A stretch of DNA of 64,000 bases from Diaporthe sp. PMI_573. Taxonomy: Eukaryota > Ascomycota > Sordariomycetes > Diaporthales > Diaporthaceae. Where the stretch lies: contig JAJTUP010000017.1 of NCBI GenBank assembly GCA_021399435.1, positions 1,116,001 through 1,180,000 of the forward strand, in the 5' to 3' direction. Both the position numbers and the translations under genes were made by a program. Of the stretch, positions 18,884 to 29,829 are shown in pieces; position 1 is the first letter of the stretch, and every line of letters begins with the position of its first letter. The notes under the pieces are model-generated. The model had not been told where the DNA came from. It did no database searches and was given only the letters and a program-made list of their open reading frames with translations.

Positions 18884-20509
18884 ATCCACAGCCGTCTGTT
18901 CTCATGCAGATAGGCTCTGTGAGGCAACCAGTGATCGTGAGTGTGGGAGAGAAGCGGCTCAAGGAAATTGGAAAGTAGGCATCCAAAGGTGATGATGATG
19001 AGCAGAGAATCGATCGCGAAGAAAAGAAAGAAGGGGAGGAAAGAATTTGAATGAGGCAGACTTCACCTGAAAAGAATGCAAGCGCCGATAGCATGCGGTC
19101 TCAGGAGAACCATGCCGATCCATGTCGAAGGCTCAATTTAAGTTGGTGGCTTCCTATCTTCGCACAACGGGTATTGTGGCTTTGGGCCCTACATAGCCAC
19201 CGCGGATCGCATTTTTGCATCCCCGAGTGCACTAGTTCGAAAATGAGGAAGCAATATCACCCCACATTTATACTGTGTGCACACAATCTTTTTAGGCCGT
19301 GCTTGAGGCCTTGTACAAGTAAAGGGTTGAAAATTGTGCTCCGTCGAAAGGGGTTGAGATAACTGGCTGTCGACACTCTCAGTATTGATTCACGAGCCAA
19401 GACGGTCTACCTTGAGCGCATCGAAACCTATGGCCGCGGAGTCAAGAGTTGCAATGAAACTCGAGTAATAGCGCTTCCTAAATTCGTGGATTCGGAACAG
19501 ATGAATTTCGACTACATGTTCGGCCGACAGCGCAAGGAGGTTTACGCAGACAAGCCATAAGCTTTCGTAGGGCGTGCAGGAGATATGTCTTGCGGGCGAA
19601 CGATGCCAGGAAACCAGTACTAAGGCTGACCTCGTCATTCGGCAAACCTCCCCACCAATTGGAACTTCTACGGCAAACGCCGCCCGGATTCCCCGGGTGT
19701 TAGAAATGCAACGCGTCTCAATCACACTAACCCTAAAGCTACACAGACGTAGCAAACGCCGTGTCCTAACATTACAGCTGCAAGATACCGTGTGATCATA
19801 CTGTACCAGTAAGGGCCATGGGCGCGTTCGACACCAAACGCCACCAAGAGGCCCGTTCAGGGGCTGAATGCCACACCAAAGCGAGTAGTTCAACAGCATC
19901 ATTCCGTGACTGGTCGTAGGATACGGTCAATGTTAGCCAGCAGAGGCCTTCTCCGGGGACTCAATGCCACCAAGCAAGTGATTCACCTATTGTCATTCCG
20001 TGCATTAGCCTGCCAATGTTATCGCTAGGCCCTGTCTATAGCTGAACGCCACATAAAAGTGAGCGGTTTCACCAGTGTCGTTCCCGTGTATTAGCCTACC
20101 TTGTCGCTAGGGCGCCGGGATAATGCAACTATTGCTGTAAACGAGAAGCTCCTCCACCACAACGGCTGATTGTGTGGCACCTCGGGACTCCAAGGAACCT
20201 TGTGCAACTGGTTCAGCTGCGCAGTAAAGCAATGTTGCAGGGTACCCCGGAAGGGATTTGCGCTTTGGAATGCAGAACAATGCCCAACAATTGCGGGCTG
20301 TTGTAGAGGACTTCAGTGCTTTGATCGGGTAGGAGGAGGGACGAGCGACGGCGGAGGGTTATAAAGAGGATGAGTACGGAAGCCACGCAAGGGGACTGGA
20401 GTCCTGTCTCTCTCCCCGGCTCCAAGTTTCTCTGCAGATACAAGATTTGCGTGTGCCAAGTTTCTAGACTTTTAATGCCACTTCCCTCCCCGAATCGAGT
20501 CACCGAAAC
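18884..20509. other. intergenic, no firm gene
   Basis: A 170-codon minus-strand frame (19902-19390) exists but has poor protein texture and a plus-strand competitor, so it is not called. The segment from about 19850 to 20112 is a decayed tandem repeat, listed separately. The last 150 bp before 20510 would be the promoter/5'UTR of the rhodopsin-type gene. Confidence 0.4.
19850..20112 (+). repeat. degenerate tandem repeat, about 3 units of 80-93 bp
   Basis: Three successive units carry the same landmarks in the same order: an AGGCC..GTTC or AGGCCCTGTC opening, (C/G)TGAA(T/C)GCCAC or CTCAATGCCAC, an AGTGA(T/G)..TTCA box, TCATTCCGTG or TCGTTCCCGTG, (A)TTAGC and a closing (A)TGTTA.CGCTAG or TTGTCGCTAG. 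Divergence between units is high, so the array is old. Confidence 0.5.
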
Positions 20510-22081
20510 ATGTCGTCAAACGAGACCATCGGCGCCGTGCCGCCCCCACCAGGTGTTGTGCCCAACTTCGATGATCCGCCCAGCTTGGCACTGGTCAACA
20601 CGACCACTAGTATCGCCCTCGTACTCTTCTCAACATGCTTCGTAGCATTGCGGTTTTATACCACGCTTGGTATCACCCGTGTGCGAGGGACTTCAGATCG
20701 TAAGCTGCGAAAATGCCACAATTAACTGTTTAAGCCACCTCTAACTTGTCTACCTAGTTCTGTTAGCTCTCGCCTGGGTATGTTGCCAGTTGTTGTTCCT
20801 AAGGTAGCTCCTGGAAGCTAAACCCAATCCAGCTGCTAGCTGTCGCCTTTTCGGTATCGGCCTGCATTCGTCAGTATGCCCACATGCAGGCACGTCCCTA
20901 CCGTCGATTCCTTGGCTTACTTGTCTGCAGTACCGCGATTCGGCTTCGGCCGCCATCTATGGGATGTCCCGTTCACGACGTTCAACATCCACTTCATGAA
21001 GGTAGCCAACCAGACCATCGTGGCCGTCCCACTCCAATGTCTGCAGCGCTTACTAAACCTTAGTGACTTGATAGACTGGCGCGATTGTAGGGACGTTCTT
21101 TGGAATGTCTGTCACCTTTTCCAAGCTCTCAATCTTGGCCTTCTACCTAAACATTGCCTTGGGGCCTGTCGCCAAGCGTCAAAGGGTTGCCATCTATTCC
21201 ATTGCGGTTGTCGTTTTTCTTTACGGCACCCTCACTTCCTTCGAATGGCTTTTCGCTTGCCGTCCCATGGAGAAATACTGGGATTTCACCATTACTGACG
21301 GGACTTGCATAAATTTTATAAAGATCATGTTGTTCAATGGTGTGATGAACGTTGTTACTGACACAGCTATTTTGTGTTTTCCTATTTGGATACTTTGGAA
21401 TTTACGTCTCCCAGTCCGGCAGAAGATCGGAGTGATGGGAATAATGATGACCGGCGGCCTGTGAGTTAAACTGTCACAGCGCGAGGAAGAATACTAGAAC
21501 TAATCTTGCGAATAGGGTCCTCGCCATCAGCATCGCCAGGGCAATAATGACTATGGACATCCTCGACAGACCTAGACTTTACCTGGGAATGGACTCCGCT
21601 ATTCATTGCGATGTATGTCAGTCGTTTGCGTTTGGGATGCTGAACCTTTAATCTCTGACGTATAGCTCTTAGGATGCTCGAGGTGCATATTGGGCTGGTC
21701 TGCGTCTGTCTGATATTCGCCAAGCCCTTCTTTAAGAGACATTTCCCGAAGCTTCTCGGGAGCTCTTACGGAGCTCACTCAGCTCCTTATGGTAGCCGGT
21801 CGAGACGATGGATAACACAGTCCGATGCGGATAGATATCCGCTGCCATCGCAAGACGGAAATATGATACCCCTGGATAACACTTTTGGAAATTCTCTATC
21901 ACGTAAGTAACAATGACTGTGAAAGGGACCAGGCGGTTGAAGCGGTGTCAAAATCAACCATATGGAGCCGAGCGCTGACTGTACGATATCTTCAGAGACT
22001 GCCATCCTCGACGGAGCCTCGACTAAAACTACGGAAGAGGGTCAAAGGACCGCAGTCCTAGAAAATGGCACTCTTTCGTGA
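20510..22081 (+). CDS. Fung_rhodopsin-type seven-TM protein, one apparent frameshift
   Basis: Eight exons: 20510-20699, 20758-20777, 20833-20869, 20931-21038, 21091-21460, 21516-21612, 21673-21902, 21996-22081. Each join has GT..AG and keeps frame. Diagnostic segments of the fungal rhodopsin-like membrane family (commonly Pfam PF20684): VALRFYTTLGITRVRGTSD, FGFGRHLWDVPFTTFNIHFM, KVANQTIVAVPLQWTFFGMS, SKLSILAFYLNIALGP, a LTSFEWLFACRPMEKYWDF loop with TDGTCIN, NVVTDTAILCFPIWILWNL and MLEVHIGLVCVCLIFAKPFF. The tail is cytoplasmic and Ser/Thr-rich. In exon 6, ARAIMTMDILDRP should continue DFTWEWTPLFIA, but an extra A at about 21574 shifts the frame; without that base all eight exons read through. 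This is either a recent inactivation or a base-call error. Confidence 0.75.
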
Positions 22082-22980
22082 TATGTTATACTTCATTCAT
22101 TCTGCGGCAATAGGGGAATTGAATCGCATCGGCGGAAGGCCTGGTAGTCGAAGATGCGGTCAGGGCCAATTTCCAAGGCGTTAACCTTAACGCCGCGGCA
22201 TTGGCGGAGCTGACAGAGGCGGTGGGTTTTTACGGCCCGGGGCAGATACGGAAGCTCGTCCTGCTCGAGAAATGGGTAGCCGTCAAGTAGTGCTGGAGCG
22301 GGCCCTGATGGAGAGCGGACTTCGGAGGAGGTCGCGAGTAACTTGGAGGTAAAGCTACTAAACTTCTACTGGGACATAACACGGCCGGGGGTCCTCGTTT
22401 ACGACAAGGCGCGAATAGTTGGGCTCAGCCCGACGTTTGCCGGGTTGGAGGCCGTCACCTCTGAGCTAATGTAGAATTGTGCAGGCACTGAGGGTTTAAG
22501 ACGCTAATGAAGCGAGTTTGTCGATCTGGAGGTATTAAGCTCGACTTTCCCCCCGCCCCGCGATGCAGTTGATGATAATCGGGCTTTGCAGTGAGATTAT
22601 ACTACATAAATACTGTGGACATATGTCAAGCCAAGAGTCGTCTCGAGCTATATGATACCTGCCATGTATGCAAACCTCTTACCGCTCGTCCGAGACGCGG
22701 TGAGTGTTGTCTGAAGCGAGTGCGTGTCTTAGACAAGAATCTGTCATCGGGCTTAGACCGGCGCCAAGAAGGCGGCGCCAGGGGTGGCCGATGGAGCGAC
22801 CCACAGTGTGGCTCAGAAGCCTTGGTGCAGGCGATGGGTCCATGCCACGCCCGCCACCTGGGCATGCCCGTCCCCGGCTACCCGCGCCCCCGGAAAGAGG
22901 GCCGGACCTAGAGACCTCTGTCATATCCAGTGGAGGGGGGCCACGTTGTACGTCACGTAACACCCTGCCCCTCTGCCGGC
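22082..22980. other. intergenic with short coding-like fragments
   Basis: Two short plus-strand stretches read like protein: about 22136-22290 (AEGLVVEDAVRANFQGVNLN, then LTEAVGFYGPGQIRKLVLLE) and about 22345-22475 (VKLLNFYWDITRPGVLVYDK). The first faintly recalls the C-terminus of carboxymuconolactone-decarboxylase-like proteins. Neither has a start or domain-length frame; both are probably debris. Confidence 0.3.
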
Positions 22981-22982
22981 CA

Positions 22983-23363
22983 CCTGCAGGCAAGCACAAC
23001 AACTAGGTGCGACCCGTCGTGTACCAGGCCGTGTACAACGCCATCCACCGCTCCATCGAGGCCGAGTTGCTGCCCGCCTGCCGCCGCTACGGCCTGGACG
23101 TGGTCGTATACAACCCCATCGCCGGCGGCCTCTTCAACGGCAAGGTCGAGAGCAAGGACATGGTCCCGGCCGAGGGCCGCTTCAGCTACCGTGCCTCCTA
23201 CATGGCCAAGGTCTACCACGGACTGCTCGAGCACACTTCCTATGCTGCAAGAAGCTCCCTCAGCTCGGCTTCATCATTCCTGGGGAGCTTCCCAGAGCCC
23301 TATGGTGGTATGCCGTACGTCAAGTGTGTAGATACAATATGGCTCGTCGCTTTAGGTCTGTGA
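22983..23363 (+). pseudogene. aldo-keto reductase fragment
   Basis: After an acceptor-like CAACTAG the frame reads RPVVYQAVYNAIHRSIEAEL, LPACRRYGLDVVVYNPIAGG, LFNGKVESKDMVPAEGRFS. This is the conserved C-terminal half of AKR7-type aldo-keto reductases (aflatoxin-aldehyde-reductase family; NADPH-dependent carbonyl reduction). The N-terminal barrel with the catalytic Asp/Tyr/Lys is not present upstream, and similarity stops after about 23220, where the frame drifts into low-complexity Ser/Ala. A GC-rich segment of about 300 bp surrounds it, unlike its flanks. It is a broken remnant. Confidence 0.6.
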
Positions 23364-24858
23364 GTGACTTAGGAAACAAATACTACTGGAAGCCGTGCAG
23401 AAGGGTGTACAGCGAGGAGTCTGTCGCTTCAATTCAACTGGCTTTCAATCGGATCTCGTTGGCAAATGGTGTTTCGGGCCCTGCATTATTGTTCGTGTTT
23501 CTTCACACCATCCAGAGTGGGAAAGGCCCTCCAAGGCTAGCCGGCCTCGTGAACCAACCTGCAGGAGGGAAATTGCACTGATGCGCAATGTTTGGAGTTG
23601 GATGGACTTTTATGTTTGGGTCACGATGACGGTGGCTGATGGTGTCCCGTACAGTACCACCTGAGTCTAAAAGGCAAAGTCGAACGGCCGTGGTGTGCAC
23701 GTACCAGCAGAGCCTTCACAGCCTGAGTCCAGCCTGAGAGGACCTGCACTTCCGACGAGTCGCCTGCAGCCGTTGATGGGATTATGCACCTAATCCTGGA
23801 CGCAATTCGTCCTCTATTGGAGGTTGGTACCATGCTTGGCTGTTAAATCAGGGCTACCCGCTCTCGATGACATCTCATGTCTCATTGACAGGTGTTTCAG
23901 GTATGTGGGACACCCCACCCCCCTGCGAGCGATCTTGAGAACACACCAGAGATGGGGCCTGAAGAGACACAACCTAGGCTTTCACAGCCTTGCAAGCGCT
24001 GCCTGGAGCAAGAGCGATCACACTGCAGCGTGAAACGGCGAGTGATCGGAATTTGGTGTAGCGTGGGGCCTAGCGTGACAGTGCGTCGGTAACCAATAGT
24101 GTGCCTGCAAAGCCTTCCAAGACGCATCAATGCAGTCCAAATTCCCCAAAACAGCTTGTTCTCAGGCTGCGCAATTTATTCCGATGGCGCGTACAATACG
24201 CGCGGCTGGGACTACGGAGAAAAGTACGAATTTAGACTTTACCAATGCATCAGAGCCATGCAGCAGCGGAAATAAGGCTGGACGGCGGGGCCCCGGAATT
24301 CGGGTCGGGTGCGATACCAAGCGGTAGAAGTGCAAAACAGGACTGCAACGTGGTGTGAGGAGCAGAGGTGACCCAACAGGGAGAACGAGACGCTGCTCGA
24401 GGTGATGCCGAATGGGAAGTACATTGGAATGTAACACTGTAGGTGTGCAAGTTTTGGATGTAACTAGTCGCACAAGGTCCACGACCCCGCATTTCAGCTA
24501 GGTCATGTGAACAACAGTGCATGCTGCGCCGTAATTTAAAGATCCCATCCCAGCTTTTCTTGACAGTACTGTGTTTGCTGACAAAGTTGTGACGAAAATC
24601 ATTTGTGACCCGCAGGTCTTTCATAGGCCACTGTTGCGCCAACTAATACGGCTAGCTCGCGAATTCCCAGGGTCCCTGCACAGGCAAAGGCCGCCGGGAT
24701 GCGTGGGTGTGGCAGGTTTGGTAGGTTGCTGCTGGACATTTCAAAGAATGGATATGTCCCCCTTCGTCTCCTGACCCACCCTGTCGAGGCTCAGCTGCAA
24801 CGTCCATGCAAAGTCCACATTAAATGCAGGAACGCCGTGACTGGCATGATTGGCCAAT
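23364..24858. other. intergenic, nothing recognised
   Basis: About 1.5 kb with many short overlapping frames on both strands, none over 130 codons and none with protein-like texture. Confidence 0.4.
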
Positions 24859-25863
24859 ATGAGTGATGGGGATGCGGCGGATGCGGCGGATGCGGCGGAT
24901 GCGGAAAGAGCGAACGGGAAGGCAGCAGAGTCGAGTACCCGCCCATCGTGCTCCCCGTCACGCCGGCCCGTTTGAGCTAACAGTTCCGCTAACAGTCGCC
25001 TCCATTCTCCATCCAGCTCCTGGAGCGCGAGAACGACCATCGCGACGACGCGCCTCGGCCCGACAACGACCGGCTCCTGTCGCTCTTGCCCGCGTCGTAC
25101 CGCACCGAGTCTGACGATCTGGCCGCCCCGGCTCCTGTCGCTCTTGCCCGCGTCGTACCGCACCGAGTCTGACGATCTGGCCGCCCCGGCTCGTCATGTT
25201 ACGACCTGTGTCGAGAGGGAGCTCGACCTGCGCCGGCTGACCAGCATCCACGGCTGGCTGTGGGTCGCGGGTCGGCCCATGCCGCCGCGCCCGCTGCACT
25301 ACCAGCTCGTGGTCGGCCGGGAGGTCTTCGTCACGGAGCAGATGGACATGCATCTCGTGTGGACGACGGGCCGGATATTCCTCAAGCCCATCCCGCGCTT
25401 CCTGCTCGAGCCGCGCTTCTGGACCGAATACCTCTCTGCGGACGAGGACGTTGGCTCCCAAAATACTGCTTGGGAATGCGAGCGAGGGCTTCGGAAGCGT
25501 GCGCTCGGCTTCCTCTTCTCCTACGCCGCGCTCATTTCCCACGAGAGCGACTTCCTGGTTGCGAAGGACAAGCACCTGCTTCCGAGAGAGGTCAACTGGT
25601 CTGGCTGGAGGGCGTTCGTCGAGGAGCTGGACACGGAGCACATCTACCCGGACGTCGACCCACGGTTCTACTACGGCGAGCTCCGCCTGGGCCGGCTGAA
25701 CAAGATCTACCGTCTCTCGCAGACGCCGATGCAACAAATGCAGATGCCTCCCCCTCCCCAGGGCCCGCCAATGCATCATATACCCCAACGGGGCTCTCCT
25801 AACCAGGACGTTAAGTGGGAAAATGTCGACATCTCGCAAATGATGGGCGGAGGCGGTATGTGA
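24859..25863 (+). pseudogene. DUF6601-like protein broken by a 58-bp tandem duplication
   Basis: Exon 1 (24859-24969) starts at an ATG and carries four GAT-GCG-GCG repeats (Asp-Ala-Ala). A 47-bp intron (donor GTTTGAG, acceptor CATCCAG) leads to exon 2 at 25017. That frame reads LLERENDHRDDAPRPDNDRL and LSLLPASYRTESDDLAAPA, then is broken by an exact 58-bp duplication; the correct frame resumes in the second unit. The body (SIHGWLWVAGRPMPPRPLHY, VTEQMDMHLVWTTGRIFLKP, IPRFLLEPRFWTEYLS, FLFSYAALISHESDFLVA, EHIYPDVDPRFYYGELRLGR) matches a conserved fungal family I know as DUF6601. The usual membrane-spanning C-terminus is absent, replaced by a Met/Gln/Pro tail (MQQMQMPPPPQGPPMHHIP ... MMGGGGM). 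Probably non-functional. Confidence 0.65.
25072..25187 (+). repeat. exact 58-bp tandem duplication inside a coding exon
   Basis: Bases 25072-25129 and 25130-25187 are identical (both begin GGCTCCTGTCGCTCTTGCCC and end GATCTGGCCGCCCC). 58 is not a multiple of three, so the second copy shifts the reading frame of the DUF6601-like gene. Confidence 0.9.
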
Positions 25864-28021
25864 AGTAGAGCGGCCTGTATTCTGATCACTGCCTGTGTCA
25901 GAGAGGGCCTGCCTGCTACGGTGATACTGGGCGACCGAGGTATCCTCCTCTCATGGAATATGGTGCCAAGAGACGGGGAGACGGGGTTAGCGGTGATGGC
26001 TTTGCTATTTGTTGGATACCTCATATGGTAACGAACGCATCAATAGGGGTTGCATTCTGTCTGGATTCAATACTACTGACTAAACCTGTGATTTCGAAGT
26101 GGGTTTTGCATGGAGTATCTTGACACGCGGAACTCGTGCGTGTGTACTGTAGGCGAGGCGACAAAGAGATGCGCAGGCAATGGTAAGCCGACAAGGCGCT
26201 GCGGACTAAGTTTCCCGCGCGAAGTATTCTCCGTTGAGTTATTTCCCGCTTTGTTGCGTGCTCAATCGTGCGTCAAATCATCTTATACGCCTCGTCTCAC
26301 ACGGCCGCTCAGCGACGCCACCGCCAGGCCTTTGCTACGCCAGTTGGCGATGCTACCCTGATTTTCCAAGGCAATTCCCGTATTTGAGCACCTCCAGAAA
26401 CTCCATGTCTTTAAGCTCCGAAGCTGCGCACTGCCCAGGTGGGACAGTCGTGGGCCTCTTCAGATGCACGGTCTCCCTTAATTGCTCCTGCCTTGGGTTA
26501 CGGCCAACGGCACGAGTACAATCACTTGAACCTGGTAGTTGAGACCGACTATGATATGAAACAGCCGCTCACTTCTCCAGAAATTTGAGAAGATACTGTT
26601 GTTATGGTGTCATACTAGCAGAACAAGGGCCGGCAAAGAGACACGATTCTCATCAGAAAGCACTATGATCCAGAGCTGCCACTTCAGAATGGAGCAGGAC
26701 ATCAGCTTCACCCTGGGTATCATGGGCCGTTGATGATCGCGGCAAAAGGTCTTGGTGAGCCTGGGCAACCCTCCTTCGACGAGACGTACGAGGCGTTCGG
26801 CAAGATCAAGGGGTGGAAAGACCTCCTGACAACCATAGGCCTGCAGAATGCGATAGGCTTTTGGACGAAATTGCTCTCGACATACCCTGCTGCCGGCTCC
26901 TCTCGCTCGGCAGAAGGTAGGCCACATATATCCTCATTCCTTCCTCCACTGGATTGATTCCGGAGCCGTGCGATTGTAAAATTTGATATGACCGAGGATG
27001 ATCTTACCGGGCAGCGCTTCGGCGTTTTCCATGGGCTGCTTATCTATGACTTTACTTCCTCACCGCTGACACACGGTAATACTAATGACGTTTTATTGAA
27101 GGTTGATGATCATTTGCTGCTCTTTAAACTAACTGTGAATGACTATCAAAAGTGATTAGCCTTGCATTGTCCTATGATACGAGCCTTGCTCTGGTGTCCA
27201 CTAAGTACGCGGCCACAGCATCTATAGTAGATCACCTGGGCAGCACTCACTAGCAAACGTCCTGTGGGATAAACCTCTTGCTAAATAAACCCATGTTGAA
27301 CAACCTCCTGTAGGACAACCTCTTATGGGACACTCTCTTGTGGGATGCCCTCCTACCCTCCATAGGACACTCTCCTAGAAAGACCCTCCTATCCTCTTGT
27401 AGGATAACCTCCTTTAGAATGGCCTCCCTTAAGATAACCTCCTATAGGAAAACCTTCTGAGCAATATTTACCTATAGGACACAGACAGAAGGTAAGCAAA
27501 CTGTAGGAGCTCTGCAATAATGTTTTTATATTTTCTGAATGTAGCTGTGTCACGATAATAATGTGTGTGACGAGTGAATGTAAGCCGATAATCGATGATC
27601 CTTGTCCTTCGTTGCAACTATCACTATACATACCTAGGTCCTGGTTGCAAATATTGATTTTGCATGCGCACATGTTTTATCTTTCTGCTGTTTCGCCTCA
27701 CTTCAAATAGCTTCCTAAATCGTATAACATACCAGGGGACTTATTTCGCAGACTAGCTTTTAGTCCTGTGTTTATGTCACGCTGAGCTGCTGCAAAGCTA
27801 CCAAGGCATGGCATGGCATGGTTATGAAGCTCTAGTACGTTGGAAATTTGGTGTGCAATCCTAAGAGCAAGACTGTAGGTTAGACTTTGGACCGTCCAAT
27901 CTACCTCCGCCGTTTTGAGCCTCAGCCGAAGTCAGTCGTCCCCGAGTTGTGCTACCACGTTGAACTTTAGAACACAATTGAACACTGGCGACAATGGCAG
28001 ACATTTGTGGAGGGAGCATTT
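25864..28021. other. intergenic with a weak fragment and a minisatellite
   Basis: A plus-strand fragment at about 26640-26930 (KHYDPELPLQNGAGHQLHPG, LMIAAKGLGEPGQPSFDETY, KIKGWKDLLTTIGLQNAIGF) looks protein-like but has no start, no domain I recognise and a frame change. The minisatellite at 27245-27460 is listed separately. The rest, about 27470-28021, holds nothing I can support except a short GGCATGGCATGGCATGG run near 27805. Confidence 0.4.
27285..27460. repeat. decayed minisatellite, 16-20 bp units
   Basis: Roughly ten units resembling CCTCCTRTAGGAYAACCTCYT follow each other (for example CCTCCTGTAGGACAACCTCT, CCTCTTGTAGGATAACCTCC, CCTCCTATAGGAAAACCTTC). On the minus strand part of it reads as a GGY/GGH peptide repeat in a short frame, which I regard as fortuitous. 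Confidence 0.6.
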
Positions 28022-29829
28022 TTAACATGATGATTTCTCTGCAGATATCACGCCCGCCCTATTTAAGTATCCGGCTGTCATTTCTAAGGTAGTCATCTCG
28101 CTGGCATTCCTCATGAGCCTTGGTCTTCCCTGGTTTGGGTCCAGAAGTTGTCCAAATGTCGATGCCTCGGCTACACTTGCCTTTTGATTTACAACATCAC
28201 CAGCGTCGAACGAGGGCGGCATTGGCCTCACCCGGAAGATCTCGCCAGGTGCCGGGTCCGAAACGGGACTCTGGTCTGCTGACTGATCGCCGCTATTTGC
28301 TACAGCGGTAAGATCGGAATTACCAGAGCTTTCGGGTGTTGGATGAGGTGGTGCTCGGAGCGATGTCGCGTAGTGGTTCTCGTGGAGTGCAGATGTGCTC
28401 TTGACAATTTTAATGATAAGTTCGGCCATGCTCACTAAAAAAGTGCATATTAGCTTCCATTCCCGAGCAATGAGATTGGTCAATTTGTCCGGGTCGGCCT
28501 GGAATACTTACTCTCAATCGCGAGCTTGATAAGATACATCAGAGGATGGAATTGAATGTAGCTGTAGACACTGTTGGACAATGCGCATTTAGAAAATGTC
28601 CAAAACAGTCGTCTTGTAGTGTATGTATGCTCGCACGAGGTGGGAGATTCATTCTCTACTGAGACTAGAAGGATTGTCTTACACGAAATTGTCGGGGAGA
28701 GACACGATGCCAATAAGTATGACCTAAGTAACCGTCAGCTAATTCCTGGTATTTCTCCAACAGCAGCGCCTGGTCTGGCTTACATCTAGTGATAAAGAAC
28801 AAAAGATCATTACCAGATTGAATTTGTACAGTATTTCGTACTTGGTCAGCCCATCTGCAGCATTCAGAGTCAGCTATCAAAGGACCAAGGTAGTAGTTTC
28901 ATACAAATTGGGGGAGGAGAGGGTCACAATGTGGCCATAGCCTGTCTCAAAACCAGCAGTGTGATAAGTTCTTTGAGGCACTGGCCACATTTGGTAGAAC
29001 GTGCTTCTTGAAGGGGTTGAAATTGTATCCAGAAGCTGCTTACGAGCAACAAGCTCTGATCGAACCAAGTAGATGAAATAGAGGTTGAGGCCGAGATCTA
29101 TCAGTGCAAAGATGCCCTTCTCAACTCGGTCCCATATCTCATTGAAGTGGATCCAAGCTGGACTGATCTGCAGGCGTGCAGACATCCAGACAATGAAAAC
29201 GCTGACATTAACCATTCCGAGAATTAATGCGACAGCCCATTTCAGGCGAATCACTTTACGCCCATCGTACATGATAAGGGCGATACAGTTGATGATGATG
29301 TGCATAAGACACTGTGTCTATCATCATTCATTCAGAACTTGAGATTTCACGTTTCACAGCCGAGGGCGGAGGACTGACCTGTATTGTCCATAGGGCAACT
29401 AAGGGAGAGATTTTGATATTCAGCATGGACTTTGAACCCCATATTGGTAATATGTTCAGTGTACTCACGGATGGCGAAGAACAGCCAGAAACTGCAGCAG
29501 GCTTGAGAGTCAGCGCATTGTTGATGTCGACCGGCTTGTGACGGGCAGGACGATAGGTACCTTGGGGGGATCACGTTTTGGACATATAGGTAGGAAATGA
29601 GAGAATAAACGACGCTGGCCAGCCACACGGCCGTTATCATCAAGACATAGGGATGAAAAGTAAACAGTCGCTTTGAGCGATATAGGAGCCGGTATGCTTG
29701 AGCAACGATTGTGATGGCCGTAAAGACGGCGCATGCCGAGGAGAATCCAAAGAGAAATGTGATCAGAGTCAAAGACGATTGAGGCGTTGCTTCTTGCTTG
29801 TACCAAGAAGGAATGAGAAGCCCATTCAT
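28022..29829 (-). CDS. fungal seven-TM-type integral membrane protein, 8 exons
   Basis: Exons on the complement: 29829-29561, 29491-29469, 29398-29379, 29311-29044, 28854-28784, 28723-28683, 28570-28512, 28434-28022; 387 residues, every join in frame with GT..AG. The protein reads as successive membrane segments: LTLITFLFGFSSACAVFTAI, YVLMITAVWLASVVYSLISY, IPPSFWLFFAILALWTIQCL, HIIINCIALIMYDGRKVIRL, WAVALILGMVNVSVFIVWMS, then the family signature IWDRVEKGIFALIDLGLNLY FIYLVRSEL, HGLTKYEILYKFNLVMIF and VYSYIQFHPLMYLIKLAIE, ending SMAELIIKIVK and a polar tail. These are hallmarks of an abundant, functionally uncharacterised family of ascomycete membrane proteins. Two exons are only 23 and 20 nt. 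No lesion was found. Start ATG 29829 gives the only full-length frame. Confidence 0.85.

Noticed and set aside
19390..19902. 170-codon minus-strand frame that superficially resembles a membrane protein
   Set aside because: Hydrophobic patches are irregular, no family motif is present, and the frame runs into the tandem repeat.
22626..23331. Several overlapping frames of 80-130 codons around the aldo-keto reductase fragment
   Set aside because: They are shadows of a GC-rich segment; only the frame with the AKR motif is supported.
24958..25839. 293-codon minus-strand frame opposite the DUF6601-like gene
   Set aside because: Arg/Val/Glu/Leu-rich translation typical of the antisense of a GC-rich coding exon; the plus strand has clear family motifs.
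27389..27673. GGY/GGH repeat peptide on the minus strand
   Set aside because: It is a by-product of the CCTCCTRTAGGA minisatellite; no start, signal peptide or conserved flank.
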